Part shown: in pieces, positions 31,818 to 40,475 of the stretch
Position numbering within the stretch: the stretch's first letter is position 1
How the letters are laid out: every line of letters starts with the position of its first letter
Source of the DNA: CAZSBB01 sp964605235
Lineage (GTDB): Bacteria; Planctomycetota; Phycisphaerae; Phycisphaerales; Phycisphaeraceae
Length of the DNA: 64,000 bases
Direction: 5' to 3'
NCBI GenBank assembly: GCA_964605235.1
Contig: CAZSBB010000016.1
Span: 1-64,000, forward strand
Notes under the pieces: generated by a model
Told to the model about the DNA's origin: nothing
Database searches by the model: none
The model's input: only the letters and a program-made list of their open reading frames with translations
Program-made: the position numbers and the translations under genes

Positions 31818-31951
31818 TCTCTCACAGAGAGCACAGAGGCACAGAGAGAATGCAGAGGAGAGATGCATTGGGTGGTGGATGACATGGCAGCGAGGGATCG
31901 GGATGGTTTTTCTTTTCTGCTTTCTCTGTGGCTCCGTGTCTCTGTGAGAGA
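31818..31951. repeat. ACCACAGAGACACAGAG-type inverted-repeat element, copy 3
   Basis: TCTCTCACAGAGAGCACAGAG at the left and CCGTGTCTCTGTGAGAGA at the right form inverted ends of a 134-base element. The ends are a TCTCTC variant of the shared sequence. It divides the second GT2 gene from the second GT4 gene. Confidence 0.75.
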
Positions 31952-31998
31952 CTCTTCATCTTCACATTCCAGCCGCAGCGTTGGAAAGGTCAGTCGGC

Positions 31999-33129
31999 AT
32001 GAAGATCAGCGCGTTTGTTCAGCTTCGCCGCACGCTGACGCCCACGGGCGTGGGGATTCACATCATTGAGATGGCGCGCGGGCTGGCAGCCCAGCCGGAT
32101 GTTGAGCTGCGGCTGCTGGTGTCACGGAAAGAGCTGGATGTTGCCGGGCGGATTTTGCGGCAGTACCCGTTGCATGATTTCCCCGCCGATGCGTTTCCGC
32201 TGGGCCGGGCGTGGATGGAGCGGCTGTGGCGCGTGCTGCGCTGGCCCCCCGCGGAACGCTGGTGCGGGCAGGCGGATTGGTTGTACAGCCCCGCCGAGGC
32301 ATTTGTGCCGACCCGGCGCATTCCGCAAGCGGTGACCATTCATGACATGTATCCCAGCGAGCGCGACCTGCCCTGGAGCGACGAAGCCTCCCACCGCGCC
32401 AAGGGCAAACGCTGGAACGGCCTGATTCGCTTGATCCTCAGCCAGGCGCGAGTCATCCTCGCGGTGTCGCAGTTCACCAAGGAACGCATCGTCGCGCTCA
32501 CCGGCTGCGACCCGCAGCGCATCGTCGTCACCGGCAACGGCGTGAGTCAGGCGTACTACGACCTGGGCGCCCAGCAGGCGCAGGGTTCGCCTTGCGACGC
32601 CCCCGCCTGTGCGGGCGCTGGGCCTTATGTGCTGGTGGTCGGCGGGTTGACCAAACGCAAGCGCGGCGACAGCATTCTGGCGGTCGCTAAACAACTTCAT
32701 GAAAGCAAGAGTGATCTGCGCGTGCTGGTGGCGGGCAAGAGCCGCGAGCATTTCGCCCAGCAGGCGGGCGCGCTGCCCAATGTGCAATTGCTCGGCTATG
32801 TGGATGACGCGCAGCTTCCGCAACTGGTGGGGGCCGCCCGGTGTCTGCTGTTCCTCTCGCAGTACGAGGGCTTTGGCATGCCGGCCGCGGAAGCAATGGC
32901 CGCCGGGACGCCGGTGGTGGTTTCGCATCACGCAGCGCTGCCGGAGATCGTGGGCGATGCGGGCGTGATCGTCGATCCGCAGCAGACGCAGGCGATTGCG
33001 GGGCAGGTGACGCAGTTGCACCGTGATGCAGCGCTGCGCCGGGAATACCAGCAGCGCGGGCGTCAGCGTGCCGAGCACTACACCTGGGCGGCATGTGTCG
33101 AGCGCCTGCTCGGCGCGCTGCGGCAGTGA
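31999..33129 (+). CDS. GT4 family glycosyltransferase
   Basis: The 376-residue product is a family 4 glycosyltransferase of the mannosyltransferase type. Signs include the start LRRTLTPTGVGIHIIEMARGL, VTIHDMYPSERDLPW, VSQFTKERIVALTG, VVGGLTKRKRGDSILAVA and the EX7E region SQYEGFGMPAAEAMAAGTPVVVS. GGAAAGG lies 9 bases before the ATG. It is the last rightward gene of the glycan block; the next gene faces it from the other strand. Confidence 0.87.
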   Translation: MKISAFVQLRRTLTPTGVGIHIIEMARGLAAQPDVELRLLVSRKELDVAGRILRQYPLHDFPADAFPLGRAWMERLWRVLRWPPAERWCGQADWLYSPAEAFVPTRRIPQAVTIHDMYPSERDLPWSDEASHRAKGKRWNGLIRLILSQARVILAVSQFTKERIVALTGCDPQRIVVTGNGVSQAYYDLGAQQAQGSPCDAPACAGAGPYVLVVGGLTKRKRGDSILAVAKQLHESKSDLRVLVAGKSREHFAQQAGALPNVQLLGYVDDAQLPQLVGAARCLLFLSQYEGFGMPAAEAMAAGTPVVVSHHAALPEIVGDAGVIVDPQQTQAIAGQVTQLHRDAALRREYQQRGRQRAEHYTWAACVERLLGALRQ

Positions 33130-33139
33130 CCAACGTCAA

Positions 33140-33895
33140 CTAAGACATTTTGCGTTTCAGAGCGTAGCGCAGCTTGCGCAGTGGGGTGCGCAGGATGACC
33201 TTTTGCCACAGGGCGAATTTTTCCAGCGGGCTGGTGAGGGTGAAGGGCGCGTCAGCCGGGACATACCAGCCGTTGAGGCCGGTGCGTTTGACGAGGCGGT
33301 AGCCCTGGCTTTGCAGGTGGCGATGGGTCAGCAGGTCATGCAGATGATCTTCGATGAACAGCAGGCGGGGGCGATGGCGGGCGAGCGTCAGCCCGCGCAG
33401 GACTTCGAGCTGTAAGCCTTCCACGTCGATGCTGATGAAGTCGAGGCGCGGAAGCTTGAGGTCGTCGAGGATTTCATCGAGCGTGCGCACCTGCACCTGA
33501 ATGACGCGGGCGAAGTCGATGCCGACGTTGGCGGCCCCCGGCGTGAGGGTGGATTGCCCGGAGGCGCGGGCGACGTGGAAGTCGGCGACGCCCTGCTGCC
33601 CCGGCGCGCCGCAGGCCGCCTGCACCACGGTGGAATGAGGGCGGGCGGCGCGGAGCTGGTCGCACAGTTCGTCGATGGGTTCGATGAGCGCCCCGCGCCA
33701 GCCTTTCTGTTCCAGATGCCAGGTCTGGGATTGGCGCACGGGATCATTGGCGCCGACTTCGACGTACCAACCCTCGGCGCTGTCGCCAAAGAACAGCTCC
33801 TTGAGCCGGGACTCGGCTTGATGTTCGCGCTCTTTGCGGTCCGTGATGGAACCGAAATGACGACGGCCATAGCGACGGAATTCGTAGGGCATCAC
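33140..33895 (-). CDS. FkbM family methyltransferase
   Basis: The 251-residue protein carries the FkbM signs: WYVEVGANDPVRQSQTW for S-adenosylmethionine binding, GALIEPIDELCDQL, and LDFISIDVEGLQLEVLRGL. Members methylate sugars or other small groups, and they commonly occur in polysaccharide loci, as here. The start could be TTG 33901, GTG 33895 or ATG 33892; GGAG lies 10 bases before the GTG, so I use that. It converges with the GT4 gene and its end is 10 bases from it. An interspersed repeat lies upstream of it, between it and the beta-helix gene. Confidence 0.82.
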   Translation of the reverse strand: MMPYEFRRYGRRHFGSITDRKEREHQAESRLKELFFGDSAEGWYVEVGANDPVRQSQTWHLEQKGWRGALIEPIDELCDQLRAARPHSTVVQAACGAPGQQGVADFHVARASGQSTLTPGAANVGIDFARVIQVQVRTLDEILDDLKLPRLDFISIDVEGLQLEVLRGLTLARHRPRLLFIEDHLHDLLTHRHLQSQGYRLVKRTGLNGWYVPADAPFTLTSPLEKFALWQKVILRTPLRKLRYALKRKMS

Positions 33896-33937
33896 GCGCA
33901 ATCGGCTCCGCAGGTTCTGGAAGACATTTGCATACTC

Positions 33938-34041
33938 ACCACCGAGGCACAGAGGACGCAGAGAGAAGCCCGGAGGAAGCAGGCAAGATTGGTCAGTTTG
34001 TCTCTGTGCGTATTGCTCGGTGTTCTCGGTGTCTCTGTGGT
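33938..34041. repeat. ACCACAGAGACACAGAG-type inverted-repeat element, copy 4
   Basis: ACCACCGAGGCACAGAGG at the left and TCTCGGTGTCTCTGTGGT at the right form the inverted ends, around about 65 bases. It lies in the 162 bases between the FkbM gene and the beta-helix gene. Confidence 0.75.
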
Positions 34042-34063
34042 TACAGGTTTTTTTGATCGTTGC

Positions 34064-35986
34064 TTAGAACTTATCCAGATCAGGAAAACGGCGCAGCCGA
34101 CTGAGCGGGCGTTGCCGGGAGGGAGCAGCCGGGGCGGCAGCGCCGCCAGCCGCGACAGGGGAAGGGGCAGCGGCCGCGCTGTCACTGACGGGGTTCTGGC
34201 CTTCCATTTGAATGGTGCAATTCCGGCAGAGATTCTGCTGCAGCAGATTGCTCGACGAGTCCGCGCGCACAAGCACGCCCTGGGCTTGCGTGGGCAGGGT
34301 GGCTTCACTGGCGCACAGGTTGCCGCGCACGATGTAGCCACGGGCGCCGGTGAGCAGGATGCCCGGCCAGCGTCCCGCAGCGCGACGGGAATTGTCGCGG
34401 CAGACATTATCCGCCACGCTGCCGCCGATGCCGCCGGCGATCTCGATGCCGCAGCGGGCGTTGTCGATGCAGTGGTTGTTGAGGAACAGGTTGTCCTGGC
34501 CTTCGCCGCCGGGTCCGAAGGCGATGCCGTGGCGGCCGTTGCCGCGCACTTCGTTCCCTTGGAGCAGGTGGTCGGAGCCATCGCCTTCGAGGCGCATGCC
34601 ATCGCCGCGGTTGTGGCGGAGGCGACATTGCAGCACGCGCACCGCCCGTGCGCCTTGCCCGACGCACAAGCCGTGGCCCTGCAGGTGTTCGCCGGTGCAA
34701 TCGCGCAGCGTGACATCGCAGCCGCCCAGCACGCTGATGCCTTCATGCCGGCTGTGGCGGATGATGCAGTTTTCCAGCAGTACTTCGCGGCAATCGATCA
34801 GGCGCAGCGCCGCGGCCAGCGGTTCGGTGTGACTGCCATCACCGGGGCCGGCGGGTTCCTGGCCCAGAATGGTGAGATTCCGTAGGTGCAGGTGGTGATG
34901 GCGCACCGCGCTGACGGCGGCAAACCAGGGCATGACGCGGGCGTCTTCCTTGAGCAGGTAATCGCCCAGCAGGTGGCCGGTGAGCCAGAGGGTGTGATCG
35001 TCGATGTCACGGATGTGCACGAAGGTGGCGTTCCAGCCGCGGCGTTGATTGTCCAGCACGCAGACTTCATCGCCCACCTGAAACAGCGCTGCATCTTCGA
35101 CTTCGATGCTGTCAGCGCCGAGCCGGGCGTTGAGCCGCAGGCGCGCGCCGTGCGAGCGCGGCAAGCGCAGCACGCACTGGCCCTGGCCATCGAGCGTCAC
35201 ACCGGTGCGCAGGTGCAGTCCCGCGCGCAGGTGATGCACGCCCGGCGGCAGGAGCACGCAGCCGCCGGCGGGGCCCAGCTCATCGAGCGCGCGTTGCAGC
35301 CCGGCCGTGGCGTCGTCGTCATTCAGGTACGCGCGGGCGTCGACGGTGCGCGGCAGCAGCGCCGCCGGTTTAAGCAACGGCGCTTCGAGCCCGCCGAGCA
35401 CCAGTTGCACGATTTCCTGTTCGTCCAAGGCGCGATTGAACAGCGCCAGTTCATCAAGCGCGAAGCCGGCCGTCGGGTCGGTCAACGGGCCGATGAGCAG
35501 ACAATCCTGACGCAGATTCGGTGACGGCAGCGGGGCCTTCTCTTTTTTCTGCTCGGCGATCAGGCGACCATCAAGGAACAGGCGCACGGCTTCAAAGGTG
35601 AAGGTGACCGCCACGTGGATCCAGCGGTCCGGCTCCAGCGCCCGCCCGCTGGCGAGCACCGCCTGACCACAGACGACCAGAAGCTGGCCCTGCTGAGCGT
35701 GGTCGACCATGATCTGCAGCGCACCGTGAAGGTCGAGCAGATTGGCAGCCCCGGCACGAGGAGGTTGCAGCCAGCACGACAGCGTGCCCTCCGCCAGACG
35801 CTGGGGCGCTGCCCCCCGGGCATAGGCGTCGACCTCCGCCAGTTGCAGGGCATGGCCCAGCCGGCGCGGCAGGCGACGTCCATGGTGCAGGTACAACGCC
35901 CCGCCGTCGGGCGCACCGTTGAAGGCTGCGGCGCCGTCCGGTTCGTCGAAATGCCAGAGTCCGATCAGGTTTGGTTGCATAGCCAT
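34064..35986 (-). CDS. LamG-like plus right-handed beta-helix protein
   Basis: The 640-residue protein has an N-terminal LamG/concanavalin-like domain (IGLWHFDEPDGAAAFNG; RWIHVAVTFTFEAVRLFLDG) of about 200 residues and a right-handed beta-helix in residues about 220-590, with pectate-lyase-type strands such as AALRLIDCREVLLENCIIRHS, VLQCRLRHNRGDGMRLEG and NLFLNNHCIDNARCGIEIAG. Such proteins are polysaccharide lyases, epimerases or phage-tailspike-like binders. No signal peptide is visible before the LamG part. The start is ATG 35986, inferred from the LamG fold; earlier in-frame ATGs exist. It lies next to the glycan block, so it probably modifies a surface polysaccharide. Confidence 0.75.
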   Translation of the reverse strand: MAMQPNLIGLWHFDEPDGAAAFNGAPDGGALYLHHGRRLPRRLGHALQLAEVDAYARGAAPQRLAEGTLSCWLQPPRAGAANLLDLHGALQIMVDHAQQGQLLVVCGQAVLASGRALEPDRWIHVAVTFTFEAVRLFLDGRLIAEQKKEKAPLPSPNLRQDCLLIGPLTDPTAGFALDELALFNRALDEQEIVQLVLGGLEAPLLKPAALLPRTVDARAYLNDDDATAGLQRALDELGPAGGCVLLPPGVHHLRAGLHLRTGVTLDGQGQCVLRLPRSHGARLRLNARLGADSIEVEDAALFQVGDEVCVLDNQRRGWNATFVHIRDIDDHTLWLTGHLLGDYLLKEDARVMPWFAAVSAVRHHHLHLRNLTILGQEPAGPGDGSHTEPLAAALRLIDCREVLLENCIIRHSRHEGISVLGGCDVTLRDCTGEHLQGHGLCVGQGARAVRVLQCRLRHNRGDGMRLEGDGSDHLLQGNEVRGNGRHGIAFGPGGEGQDNLFLNNHCIDNARCGIEIAGGIGGSVADNVCRDNSRRAAGRWPGILLTGARGYIVRGNLCASEATLPTQAQGVLVRADSSSNLLQQNLCRNCTIQMEGQNPVSDSAAAAPSPVAAGGAAAPAAPSRQRPLSRLRRFPDLDKF

Positions 35987-36143
35987 GACGCACCCATGCC
36001 CCATGATACTCGGTCTCGTGCGGGGTCGACCGGCACGACTGATTCGGACGATATCCAACTGGACATTCACCGGCGCAAACCCACTGCCATTGGGCCTGCC
36101 TCACAGGTCTTGCGCCCCAGATGGCGCGTGAGTCAGGTTTCGC

Positions 36144-36149
36144 TAACAT
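36144..36149 (+). promoter_or_regulatory. -10-like box TAACAT eight bases before the kinase start
   Basis: TAACAT (TANNNT) is followed by GCTCGGCC and the ATG at 36158. No ribosome site lies between, so a leaderless start is possible. Confidence 0.35.
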
Positions 36150-36157
36150 GCTCGGCC

Positions 36158-37195
36158 ATGCAGGTTGAATTGGACATCGAAATCATCGAGCAATTGCTGG
36201 CGTACCTGCGCGCTCAGAACCATATCGGAGCGAACGAAACGCCGCGGTGTGCCGTGCTCGCCGGCGGGGTTTCCAACCGCACCGTGCTGGTGGAGCGCGC
36301 CCACGGCCAGGCGTGGGTGCTCAAACAGGCGCTCGCCAAGCTGCGGGTGCAGGCGGACTGGTTCAGCGATCCGGCGCGGGTGCATCGGGAAGCCATGGGC
36401 CTGCGCTGGCTGGCGCAACTGGCGCCGGCGGGCAGCATCACGCCGTTGGTGTTTGAAGACCATCAGCACCATCTGCTGGCGATGCAGGCGGTGCCGCTCC
36501 CGCATCACAACTGGAAGCAACTGCTCCTGCGCGGGCAACTGGCGCCGGACCATGTGCGCCAGTTCGGCACGCTGCTGGGACAGGTGCATCGGCTATCGGC
36601 GCAGCGGCGCGATCAGGTCGCTCACATTTTCGCGGACTGGCGGTTTTTTGAATCGCTGCGCCTCGAACCGTACTACGGCTACGCCGCCGCGCAGGTTCCC
36701 GCAGCGCGCGCTTTCCTCCAGCAACTCATTGCCGACACCCGCAGCCAACGCCTGGCGCTGGTGCATGGCGACTACAGCCCCAAAAATGTGCTGGTGCATC
36801 AGGACCGCCTGATCCTGCTGGACCATGAAGTGATTCACTTCGGCGACCCGGCTTTCGACGTGGGCTTTGGTCTGACCCATCTGCTGAGCAAAGCCCACCA
36901 TCTGCCCGCCTGGCGCGGCGCGTTCGCCGAGGCCGCCCTGTCGTTCTATGAGCATTACCGTCAGGCCCTGGGCGAACACGCCTGGGCGGGCGCGCTCGAA
37001 GCGCGGGCGGTGCGCCACACGCTCGGTTGTCTGCTGGCGCGCGTCGCGGGACGCTCGCCGCTGGAATATCTCACGCCGGAAACCCGCCAGCACCAGCAGC
37101 AGGTGGTGGTGGGGCTCATGCAGGAACCGCCGTTGCGTCTGCAGGTGCTGGTCAACCAGTTTGTGCAAGGATTGGAACGCCATGTCGCGGATTGA
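36158..37195 (+). CDS. Small-molecule kinase of the aminoglycoside-phosphotransferase family
   Basis: The 345-residue protein matches the APH/choline kinase fold. It has VSNRTVLVERAHGQAWVLKQA with the ATP-lysine, LVHGDYSPKNVLVHQDRLILLDHEVIHFGDPAFDVGF containing the catalytic HGDxxPxN motif and the metal-binding D, and a C-terminal helical part. Members phosphorylate sugars, amino sugars, choline or antibiotics. The substrate is not identifiable. Its last 14 bases overlap the start of the enolase-like gene, so the two products are made together and probably act in one pathway. Confidence 0.82.
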   Translation: MQVELDIEIIEQLLAYLRAQNHIGANETPRCAVLAGGVSNRTVLVERAHGQAWVLKQALAKLRVQADWFSDPARVHREAMGLRWLAQLAPAGSITPLVFEDHQHHLLAMQAVPLPHHNWKQLLLRGQLAPDHVRQFGTLLGQVHRLSAQRRDQVAHIFADWRFFESLRLEPYYGYAAAQVPAARAFLQQLIADTRSQRLALVHGDYSPKNVLVHQDRLILLDHEVIHFGDPAFDVGFGLTHLLSKAHHLPAWRGAFAEAALSFYEHYRQALGEHAWAGALEARAVRHTLGCLLARVAGRSPLEYLTPETRQHQQQVVVGLMQEPPLRLQVLVNQFVQGLERHVAD

Positions 37196-38453
37196 ACAAC
37201 TCGACGCCCTGGAAATCCTCGACAGCCGCGGCCGCCCCACCGTGCTGGCGCGTTGCCGGCTCGCCAGCGGCGTGCAGGTCAGCGCCAGCGCGCCCTCGGG
37301 TGCTTCCACCGGCGCTGCCGAGGCGCTGGAGCTGCGCGACGGCGGCAAGCGTTACCGGGGCCTAGGCTGTCGCAAGGCGGTGGGCCATGTGAACCAGGAA
37401 ATCGCCCAGGCCGTCATCGGCCAAGAGCTGGCGGATCAGGCGGCGCTCGATCAGCTCATGCTGGATCTCGACGGCACGCTCAACAAAAAGAAGCTGGGCG
37501 CCAATGCGATTCTCGCGGTGTCGCTGGTCTTCGCGCGCGCTCAGGCGGCGGAGCGCGGCCTGCCGCTGTATCAGCATTACGCCACGCTGCTGGGGATCGA
37601 GCAGCCGCGCCTGCCGACGCTGACGGTCAACCTGTTCAGCGGTGGCAAGCATGCCGGCGCCCAGATGCCGATTCAGGACATTCTGCTGGTGCCGGTGGGG
37701 GCGGACTCCATCGACGCCGGCTTGGAAATGATCTGGCGCACCTATCAGGCGGCTGCGGACCTGTGCCTGTCGCAATACGAGATGCGCGCGCTCAGCGCGG
37801 ATGAAGGCGGCCTGGCGCCGCCGTTCGCCAGCGTGCCCGCGGCGTTTGCCGACACCGTCAGCGCGATCGAAGCTGCCGGGCTGCGGCCGGGGCAGGACCT
37901 GGCGATCGCGGTGGATGTCGCCAGCAGTCATTTCTTTCAGGATGGCAAGTACCACCTGGGCGGCGAGGCGCTGACCCCCGAGCAGATGATCAGCACGGTG
38001 GGACGCTGGGTGCGCGACTATCCGATCGTCAGCGTGGAAGACGGGCTGAGCGAAGAGCACTGGGAATACTGGCCCGCCCTGCGTGCCGAGCTCAACGGCC
38101 GCGCGCTGACGCTGGGCGATGACTTCCTCTGCACCAATCCCAAGCGGATCGAACGCGCGGTGCAGGCCGGCGCTTGTGACGCCCTGCTGCTGAAGGTCAA
38201 TCAGATCGGCTCACTCACCGAAGCAGCGCAGGCGTATCGGCTGGCGCGGCAGGCGGGCTGGAAGGTCACCATCAGCGCCCGCAGCGGCGAAACCGAAGAC
38301 AACTGGCTGGCGGACCTCTCCGTCGGCTGGCGCGGCGATCAGATCAAAGTCGGCTCGGTCACGCAGTCCGAACGGCTGGCGAAGTACAACCGCCTGCTGG
38401 AAATCGAAGCCGACGCCCCCGACCTGCCGCTGTGCGCTTGGCCCAAACGCTGA
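37182..38453 (+). CDS. Enolase-superfamily protein, enolase-like paralogue
   Basis: The 423-residue protein aligns with enolase over its whole length: SGASTGAAEALELRDGGK, KKLGANAILAVSLV, GGKHAGAQMP, ADEGGLAPPF, VDVASSHF, YPIVSVEDGL, LTLGDDFLCTNPKRI, LLLKVNQIGSLTEA and ARSGETEDNW. By comparison with yeast enolase, His159, Glu211, Asp246, Lys345 and Lys396 equivalents are present, but Glu168 is Asp (PIQDILLVP) and the His373 of SHRSGETED is Ala (SARSGETED). A glycolytic enolase should keep these, so a related dehydration of another phosphorylated acid, made by the overlapping kinase, is more likely. A bidirectional start context makes ATG 37182 the best start. Confidence 0.85.
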   Translation: MSRIEQLDALEILDSRGRPTVLARCRLASGVQVSASAPSGASTGAAEALELRDGGKRYRGLGCRKAVGHVNQEIAQAVIGQELADQAALDQLMLDLDGTLNKKKLGANAILAVSLVFARAQAAERGLPLYQHYATLLGIEQPRLPTLTVNLFSGGKHAGAQMPIQDILLVPVGADSIDAGLEMIWRTYQAAADLCLSQYEMRALSADEGGLAPPFASVPAAFADTVSAIEAAGLRPGQDLAIAVDVASSHFFQDGKYHLGGEALTPEQMISTVGRWVRDYPIVSVEDGLSEEHWEYWPALRAELNGRALTLGDDFLCTNPKRIERAVQAGACDALLLKVNQIGSLTEAAQAYRLARQAGWKVTISARSGETEDNWLADLSVGWRGDQIKVGSVTQSERLAKYNRLLEIEADAPDLPLCAWPKR

Positions 38454-38475
38454 GCAGGCTCAGCATCATCGCACC

Positions 38476-40458
38476 CTACAGCACCGTCATCCCATCGACC
38501 GGCTCACCCGCCAGCAGCCGTTCACGCAGCGCCAAGTAGCGCACCAGGCTGTTGTACGCGCAGCGTTCCCAGAAGCTGCGGCCCCAGAGCTGCGCCGGAA
38601 TCTGCAGCATGTGATCCACCACCGCGTCGATCAGCTTCACTTCCTCCACCGACACCAGCGGCGCCAGTGCGCACACCCCCGGCAGCCAGATGCGCAGCCC
38701 CGGCTTGTTGCGTTCCCGGGCGTCGTATTGCCCGTCGGCTTGCAGATGGGTCAGCAGGCGATTGCCGATTTGCCGGGCGTAGCGCAGCAGGCCGGCGCGT
38801 TGGGGATGGTCCGTCGGCAGCGTGAAAATTAGATCACTGAGCGTATCGAGGATCAGCGAGGCGTAGCCGTTGTAGTAGTTGTGACCGCCATGCGCGCCCA
38901 GCGGCAACAGGTCGGCGGTGACGATCTGCGTGGCGTAGTACAGCGCGTGCTCCAGCGCCAGCGGCAGGCGCGTGGCGCGGTAATGCGAAGCCAGATGCCA
39001 GATGGCGAACGCGGCATAGTTGTAGTTGAACTCGATGCGATAGGTCTGGTACGCCCGCACCAGACGCTCGGAAGCTTGCAGATATTGGTCCTCGCCCAGC
39101 ACCTTGGCGGCCACCACCAGCAGGTCGCCGGCGGGCCCGGTGTCGTAGCTGCCCCCCTGCCACGGCGTTTTGCCGATGCCGTTGGGCATCAGGTGCACCC
39201 CGCTGAAAGTGCCGTCCTCGCGCTGCAGGCGCAGGGTCAGGTCCGCCTGGTCCCGCACCACTTCCAGCAATTCCGCATTGGGCAGCAGGTAGTGATGCAC
39301 GCGCCCCAGCGAGGCGACGATGTGCGACGACCACATCCGGTAAATCAATTCCTCGCCGCGCGCGCGGCGCTCCCGGCGCGCGGCAATCGCCTGCTGGCAT
39401 TCGTGCTGCAACTGGCGCGTCACGAACTGCCGATCCGCCAGCGGGCGCAGCTGCACGCGCGGCGGCAGCAGTCGACTGGCGCTGCGCTGCTCGGGATACA
39501 ACCGCAGCACCGGGCCGGCGGCGGCGGCGACTTCCAGCGTGTTGACGCCTTCATCCAGCTTCACCCACGGGCTGGTCACGCTCGGCTCCATCGGCAGCAC
39601 GAACAGCTCGCCATTGACCCGCAGGTTGAAGTGCTGCCAATCCTGGCCCCACTTGTCGAAATGCCGCAGGGCGGGAAACGGCTCATCCGCGTTGTACAGG
39701 TCGCGCCACTGCACCACGAACCGGCTGCGCTGGTCGTCTTCGTCGTAATGCCACAGCACCCGCGCCACGGTTGCCCACGGCGCCGGCGTGCGCTGCGACA
39801 CCAGCCGGACGCGCATCATTTCATCATCCCGGGGCGCCCAGTTGAAGAACGAACCCCACCCGGCGGCCTCCATGGTGTGGTAGCGCAGGTAGCTGATCGA
39901 CAGCAGCAGCGCTGCGCCGTCAAACGCTTCGGCAAGCTCAGCGCGCGGCACCCGCCACGCCAGCAGTTTGCCTGCGGACAGCGCGATGGCGGTCTGGTCG
40001 GCGCGGAGCGGGCGCGGCTCGGACTTCGGGGCGCGCGGACTGCACGGATAGGTGTCGCGCGTGGCGGTCGAGGTTCCATCATGCTGCTGCCGGAACAGGT
40101 AGCGGTAGCGCAGATCGCTGCTGATGACGGTCAGCGCGCCGATCCACTCCGGACGCTCCCCCACCTGCGGCACCACCGGGGCATCGATCACTTCCAACAG
40201 CACGTACAGATATTGCTCGTCGTGATGCACGGCTGCGCGGTAGCGACCAAGCGGCAACGGGCGCGGCAAGTGCGCGGGCACCGCCGGCTGCTCCTGCACG
40301 CCATCGCCGGGCGGCCAGCGGGTGATGTCATCACGCCAGTCCACCAACGCCGGCGGGGCCGCACAGAACGCCGCCCAATCGCCATACGGCCAGGGCGTCG
40401 CCTGATGGGTGTCGTCGCCATACAACTGAAACGCGCGGGAAGCAGTGGGTTCACTCAT
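38476..40458 (-). CDS. Large protein with sugar-binding-like and helical-barrel-like parts
   Basis: The 660-residue product has an N-terminal part (residues about 60-240) like CBM9-type beta-sandwiches that bind sugars, including YLYVLLEVIDAPVVP and AWRVPRAELAEAFDGAALLLSISY. The rest (about 350-640) is helical with glycine/tyrosine-rich loops (GSYDTGPAGDLLVVAAKVLGE; GHNYYNGYASLILDTLSDLI), the style of alpha/alpha-barrel glycan enzymes. No named family is certain and there is no signal peptide. It is the last gene of the LacI-headed operon, 17 bases after the 1280-residue protein, and overlaps nothing. Confidence 0.55.
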   Translation of the reverse strand: MSEPTASRAFQLYGDDTHQATPWPYGDWAAFCAAPPALVDWRDDITRWPPGDGVQEQPAVPAHLPRPLPLGRYRAAVHHDEQYLYVLLEVIDAPVVPQVGERPEWIGALTVISSDLRYRYLFRQQHDGTSTATRDTYPCSPRAPKSEPRPLRADQTAIALSAGKLLAWRVPRAELAEAFDGAALLLSISYLRYHTMEAAGWGSFFNWAPRDDEMMRVRLVSQRTPAPWATVARVLWHYDEDDQRSRFVVQWRDLYNADEPFPALRHFDKWGQDWQHFNLRVNGELFVLPMEPSVTSPWVKLDEGVNTLEVAAAAGPVLRLYPEQRSASRLLPPRVQLRPLADRQFVTRQLQHECQQAIAARRERRARGEELIYRMWSSHIVASLGRVHHYLLPNAELLEVVRDQADLTLRLQREDGTFSGVHLMPNGIGKTPWQGGSYDTGPAGDLLVVAAKVLGEDQYLQASERLVRAYQTYRIEFNYNYAAFAIWHLASHYRATRLPLALEHALYYATQIVTADLLPLGAHGGHNYYNGYASLILDTLSDLIFTLPTDHPQRAGLLRYARQIGNRLLTHLQADGQYDARERNKPGLRIWLPGVCALAPLVSVEEVKLIDAVVDHMLQIPAQLWGRSFWERCAYNSLVRYLALRERLLAGEPVDGMTVL

Positions 40459-40475
40459 GGTTGACCATCAACAAC

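Noticed and set aside
11017..34041. CRISPR array made of the CACAGAG repeats
   Set aside because: Four distant copies with different interiors and inverted ends; no regular spacing and no cas genes.
37182..38453. Housekeeping enolase (eno)
   Set aside because: Substitutions at the His373 and Glu168 positions and the overlapping kinase make a paralogue more likely; the gene symbol was withheld.
38449..38464. GCTGAGC/GCTCAGC hairpin at the end of the enolase-like gene as a terminator
   Set aside because: Only 7 bp with a 2-base loop, overlaps the stop codon and has no T-run.
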